DNA of 64,000 nucleotides from Crambe crambe (lineage: Eukaryota; Porifera; Demospongiae; Poecilosclerida; Crambeidae). The first letter of the stretch is position 1. Each line of letters starts with the position of its first letter. The notes under the pieces are model-generated. The model was given only the letters and a program-made list of their open reading frames with translations. It had not been told where the DNA came from and ran no database searches. The position numbers and the translations under genes were made by a program. Location of the stretch: positions 9,581,927 through 9,645,926 of the forward strand of contig OZ004582.1 of assembly GCA_963924555.1 (NCBI GenBank), written 5' to 3'. Below are positions 61,484 through 64,000 of this stretch, one piece after another.

Positions 61484-64000
61484 TTACCTTTTGATGCTGA
61501 CAATGCCAGGTTCTCTCCCCCCACTGATGTCAACCCAGTCCTCCTCTTGACCCGACACTGTGTACCTACATAATACAACATCATGTATATCCAGAGGAAT
61601 GACAACAGTGCAAACATGATGTCACTGTCACATTAACTACACAGCACTCACTGTGCAAGAGCGGGACTGTTCAGAAGTTCTGATCTTTCTTTGGACTGCT
61701 TTTTTTCGAATACCTTTGCTTCTTCTGACTACATGCATACATCAGTTGTAAACACCCAGACAACTTTGAACACACTTACTAGTTCCTTGTCAATGGATTG
61801 TGTGATTGGGCACAGGTCGAGATTACTACTGTTTGTTGAGTTGGCAATCTCACCAGCTGCTACACTCTCCTCCAGCGATTTAAAGAGTTTCAGAAATTTG
61901 TGCATGACACGATTGAAAAGACCAAGAAGTTGGGATGCCCCCAATCCAAGTTCACCCTGCAGTGATTTACACAAATGATATCCAGGTTCTTAACACGGGC
62001 ATTGTGTGCACGTGTGTGTGGGAGGGGTTAACCTGTAGGACGTCGATAGTTTTGTGCTGAAGGCCAAGGCTGAGAAGGATCGTAGCCGGCAGCTCTGTCA
62101 GTTTGAAGCCGACTTCACGGGTGAAGCACAGCCTGGAAACTAATTATGCACGATACAGGACAACCTTAGTGATGCTGTCCACTTACTGGGTGGAAGGAGG
62201 TCAGTTATGAGGTGATAATCAGCCATGTTCCTAGCATAGAGGTCTAGGCGCTTAAGGTCGTACTTTGATAACACGGTTGTCATAACTTCGTGGGTGACTG
62301 CTTCTCCATTACTGCAGTTCAAGGACAAATGGCCTTTGGCATCCACTTGTTGCAATAGCCCAAGGGCTAGTTTAGGAGGAAATGACCGAAACTGGTAGCC
62401 AAGTAGAGATAGATACCGCCTCCTGAAATCTGGTTAGAAACGAATAATCATGATCTGCTATAACGACACTGTACACACTGGTACCCTTGGAATAGAGTGG
62501 CAGCCAATCATCCTCTGAAGGATGGTCAACAAGTTGTCTCAGCATAATGCAGGAATGCTCACCAGTCAAATCATTCTGCACGAATCATGACGTTTCATTC
62601 ACTACAGCTATGGAATGCACAATACACCTACCGCAGTTTGTCTCAGATAAACAGGGGTGAATTTGTTTCTTGACCAAAATCTACAAACGTGAACGATGGA
62701 TGAATCACCACGGAGTGAGTTGCATCAGTTACCTTAACAGGTCGAGAGTGAGTCCAAAGGACACACCAACGTAGTCAAGTGCCTCAGGCTTTCTTTCACT
62801 CAGCTGACAAAGGAGAGGCGGGAGCAAGGTTCGCGGAGCAATCACATCATGAAGTAATCCCATCGATTCATTCTGTCCAGCATCCAGCTTCTGCTGCTCC
62901 TGCACGGTTGCATTGGCATCCGGGAGTACAGAAGTCATCTTGTCAGAGTAGTACTCAATCAAACAGTGGAGGGCACGAGTTCCATACCCCATACGCTGAA
63001 ACTCTGGATGTGTTGCTATGCGTACTATACGAGCTCCAGACAATCCTGCAAAGTCATGATCTGCAAACTTTACAACAGAAGAAGAACTCGAGACCCTCAA
63101 ATGAAACTATACCAGATCACTGCAACAGACCTGCTGAGATAGAGTCCAAGGTATGAGGTCACCAGATGCCCTCTTCCCTCTGGACAGGCTACTCACGACT
63201 GAACTCCGACTAATAGCTCCCTCCAAACAAATTTGCAGGACACACAGGATATCAGGTATGGACGTGGTGTCTGGGGAAATGGGTCCTAGTAATACAAAGA
63301 CGTGGTGTGCTGGAGCATCTGAGAGGAGCTGGAGGTCATTGGGGGAGTTTTTGTAGTGAGAAGACACATAGAGGGCCATGAGTTGCTGCAGAAAGACTTC
63401 ACTGGCCTTATGGTAGCAAAATAAAGTGTCCCTGTTCACATAATATCTAAAAAAAATAATAGAAATGACAGAAGGATTACAGAGACACCTACAGATTGCA
63501 GTCTGATGGGTTAGGACAGCCACCAAGGACTCTGGGTAAGTCTGCATCCAAACACAACAGCTGATGGAGCCACTTTTCAACAGAGTCGTCTGCACCATAG
63601 CGAATAGGCTCATCCAATGAAATCTCTTTGAGAACACGCCCACTAGCTCCACCTCTTGCACTTTGACTACGCAAGTCCTCTAGGAGTTTGAGTGAGAGCG
63701 AGCGACCAGTTCCCTCATAACTGTAGCAAGGATACAAAATTTTCTCACTACTAGTGCAAGTCAATCTCTGCTGCAGACTCACCCATTAATAGTAGAAGCC
63801 ATGAAGACCAAGTAGGGGCCCAAGAGCTCCTTTACCATCGGGAGAGGAATGGCAGCAGCTTCATCAATGCACACTAACTCTGCCTGCTCCAATTTGTGAG
63901 CATCAGATGGACGAATGTACTGTACATCAACATGCCACTCTATTAATTATTGCACTTGCAAACCTCCTCCTCCTCATACCTGAATAGTCTGGCGGTGTTG
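61484..64000 (-). CDS. NAT10: RNA cytidine acetyltransferase NAT10 (5' end outside the window)
   Basis: Minus-strand exons cover about the last two thirds of NAT10, the enzyme that makes N4-acetylcytidine in 18S rRNA and tRNA. From the window edge inward: the helicase-like module with LVCIDEAAAIPLPMVKELLG (Walker-B-type DEAA) and PYLVFMASTINGYEGTGRSL, then RDTLFCYHKASEVFLQQLMA and HHVFVLLGPI. The GNAT acetyltransferase follows, with GARIVRIATHPEFQRMGYGT, RALHCLIEYY and PVYLRQTANDLTGEHSCIML. The C-terminal helices have YDLKRLDLYARNMADYHLI, and the end is YTVSGQEEDWVDISGG. The Lys-rich nucleolar tail of vertebrate NAT10 is missing; the protein stops soon after IVSIKR. Confidence 0.93.

Overview
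The window is gene-dense nuclear DNA from an animal. Nearly every coding region is split into many short exons, with introns often only 50-90 nt long, and neighbouring genes lie 90-600 bp apart, often head-to-head. The gene set (ANKS1/Caskin-type scaffold, nischarin, HIPK, tetraspanins, HPS5, HORMAD) is metazoan, but the proteins are divergent and some keep domains that vertebrate orthologues lack. I infer an early-branching metazoan, most likely a demosponge of the Amphimedon type. No prokaryotic, organellar or CRISPR features were seen. All exon boundaries below were read by eye from splice consensus and protein alignment from memory.

Layout. 1-255: 3' part of an unrecognised minus-strand gene. 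3208-9061 (+): ankyrin/SH3-like/tandem-SAM/PTB scaffold. 9257-10746 (+): ILRUN. 10901-12717 (-): type I arginine methyltransferase (PRMT1/8), sharing a 91-bp divergent promoter with nischarin (+, 12809-19474). A 319-bp TIR transposon (19677-19995) and an orphan exon-like frame follow. 20398-30911: four tetraspanins, interrupted by POLR2L (+) and MRPL57 (-). 31462-34206 (-): meiotic HORMA protein with PHD and winged-helix regions. 34301-38147 (+): two tandem PUS1 pseudouridine synthases, one with a mitochondrial-type N terminus and one without. 38248-39451 (-): sperm-tail PG-rich-repeat protein. 39556-46260 (-): HPS5, with a RING-H2-like C terminus. 46412-52040 (+): LRRIQ1-like IQ/LRR protein. 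52263-57582 (-): BLTP3-type bridge-like lipid-transfer protein. 58099-61185 (+): short HIPK-type kinase. 61484-64000 (-): C-terminal two thirds of NAT10, running off the window.

The genes do not form one pathway. Themes are RNA modification and core expression machinery (PUS1 x2, NAT10, PRMT, POLR2L, MRPL57), membrane organisation and endolysosomal traffic (tetraspanins, nischarin, HPS5, BLTP3), signalling scaffolds and kinases (ANKS-like, ILRUN, HIPK), and cilia or germline (LRRIQ1-like, STPG protein, HORMAD). The observations I find most worth checking are: an ANKS1-like protein carrying a Caskin-like SH3 fold; a probable AT-AC intron at the same place in both PUS1 paralogues; a RING appended to HPS5; and tandemly duplicated alternative last exons in a tetraspanin.
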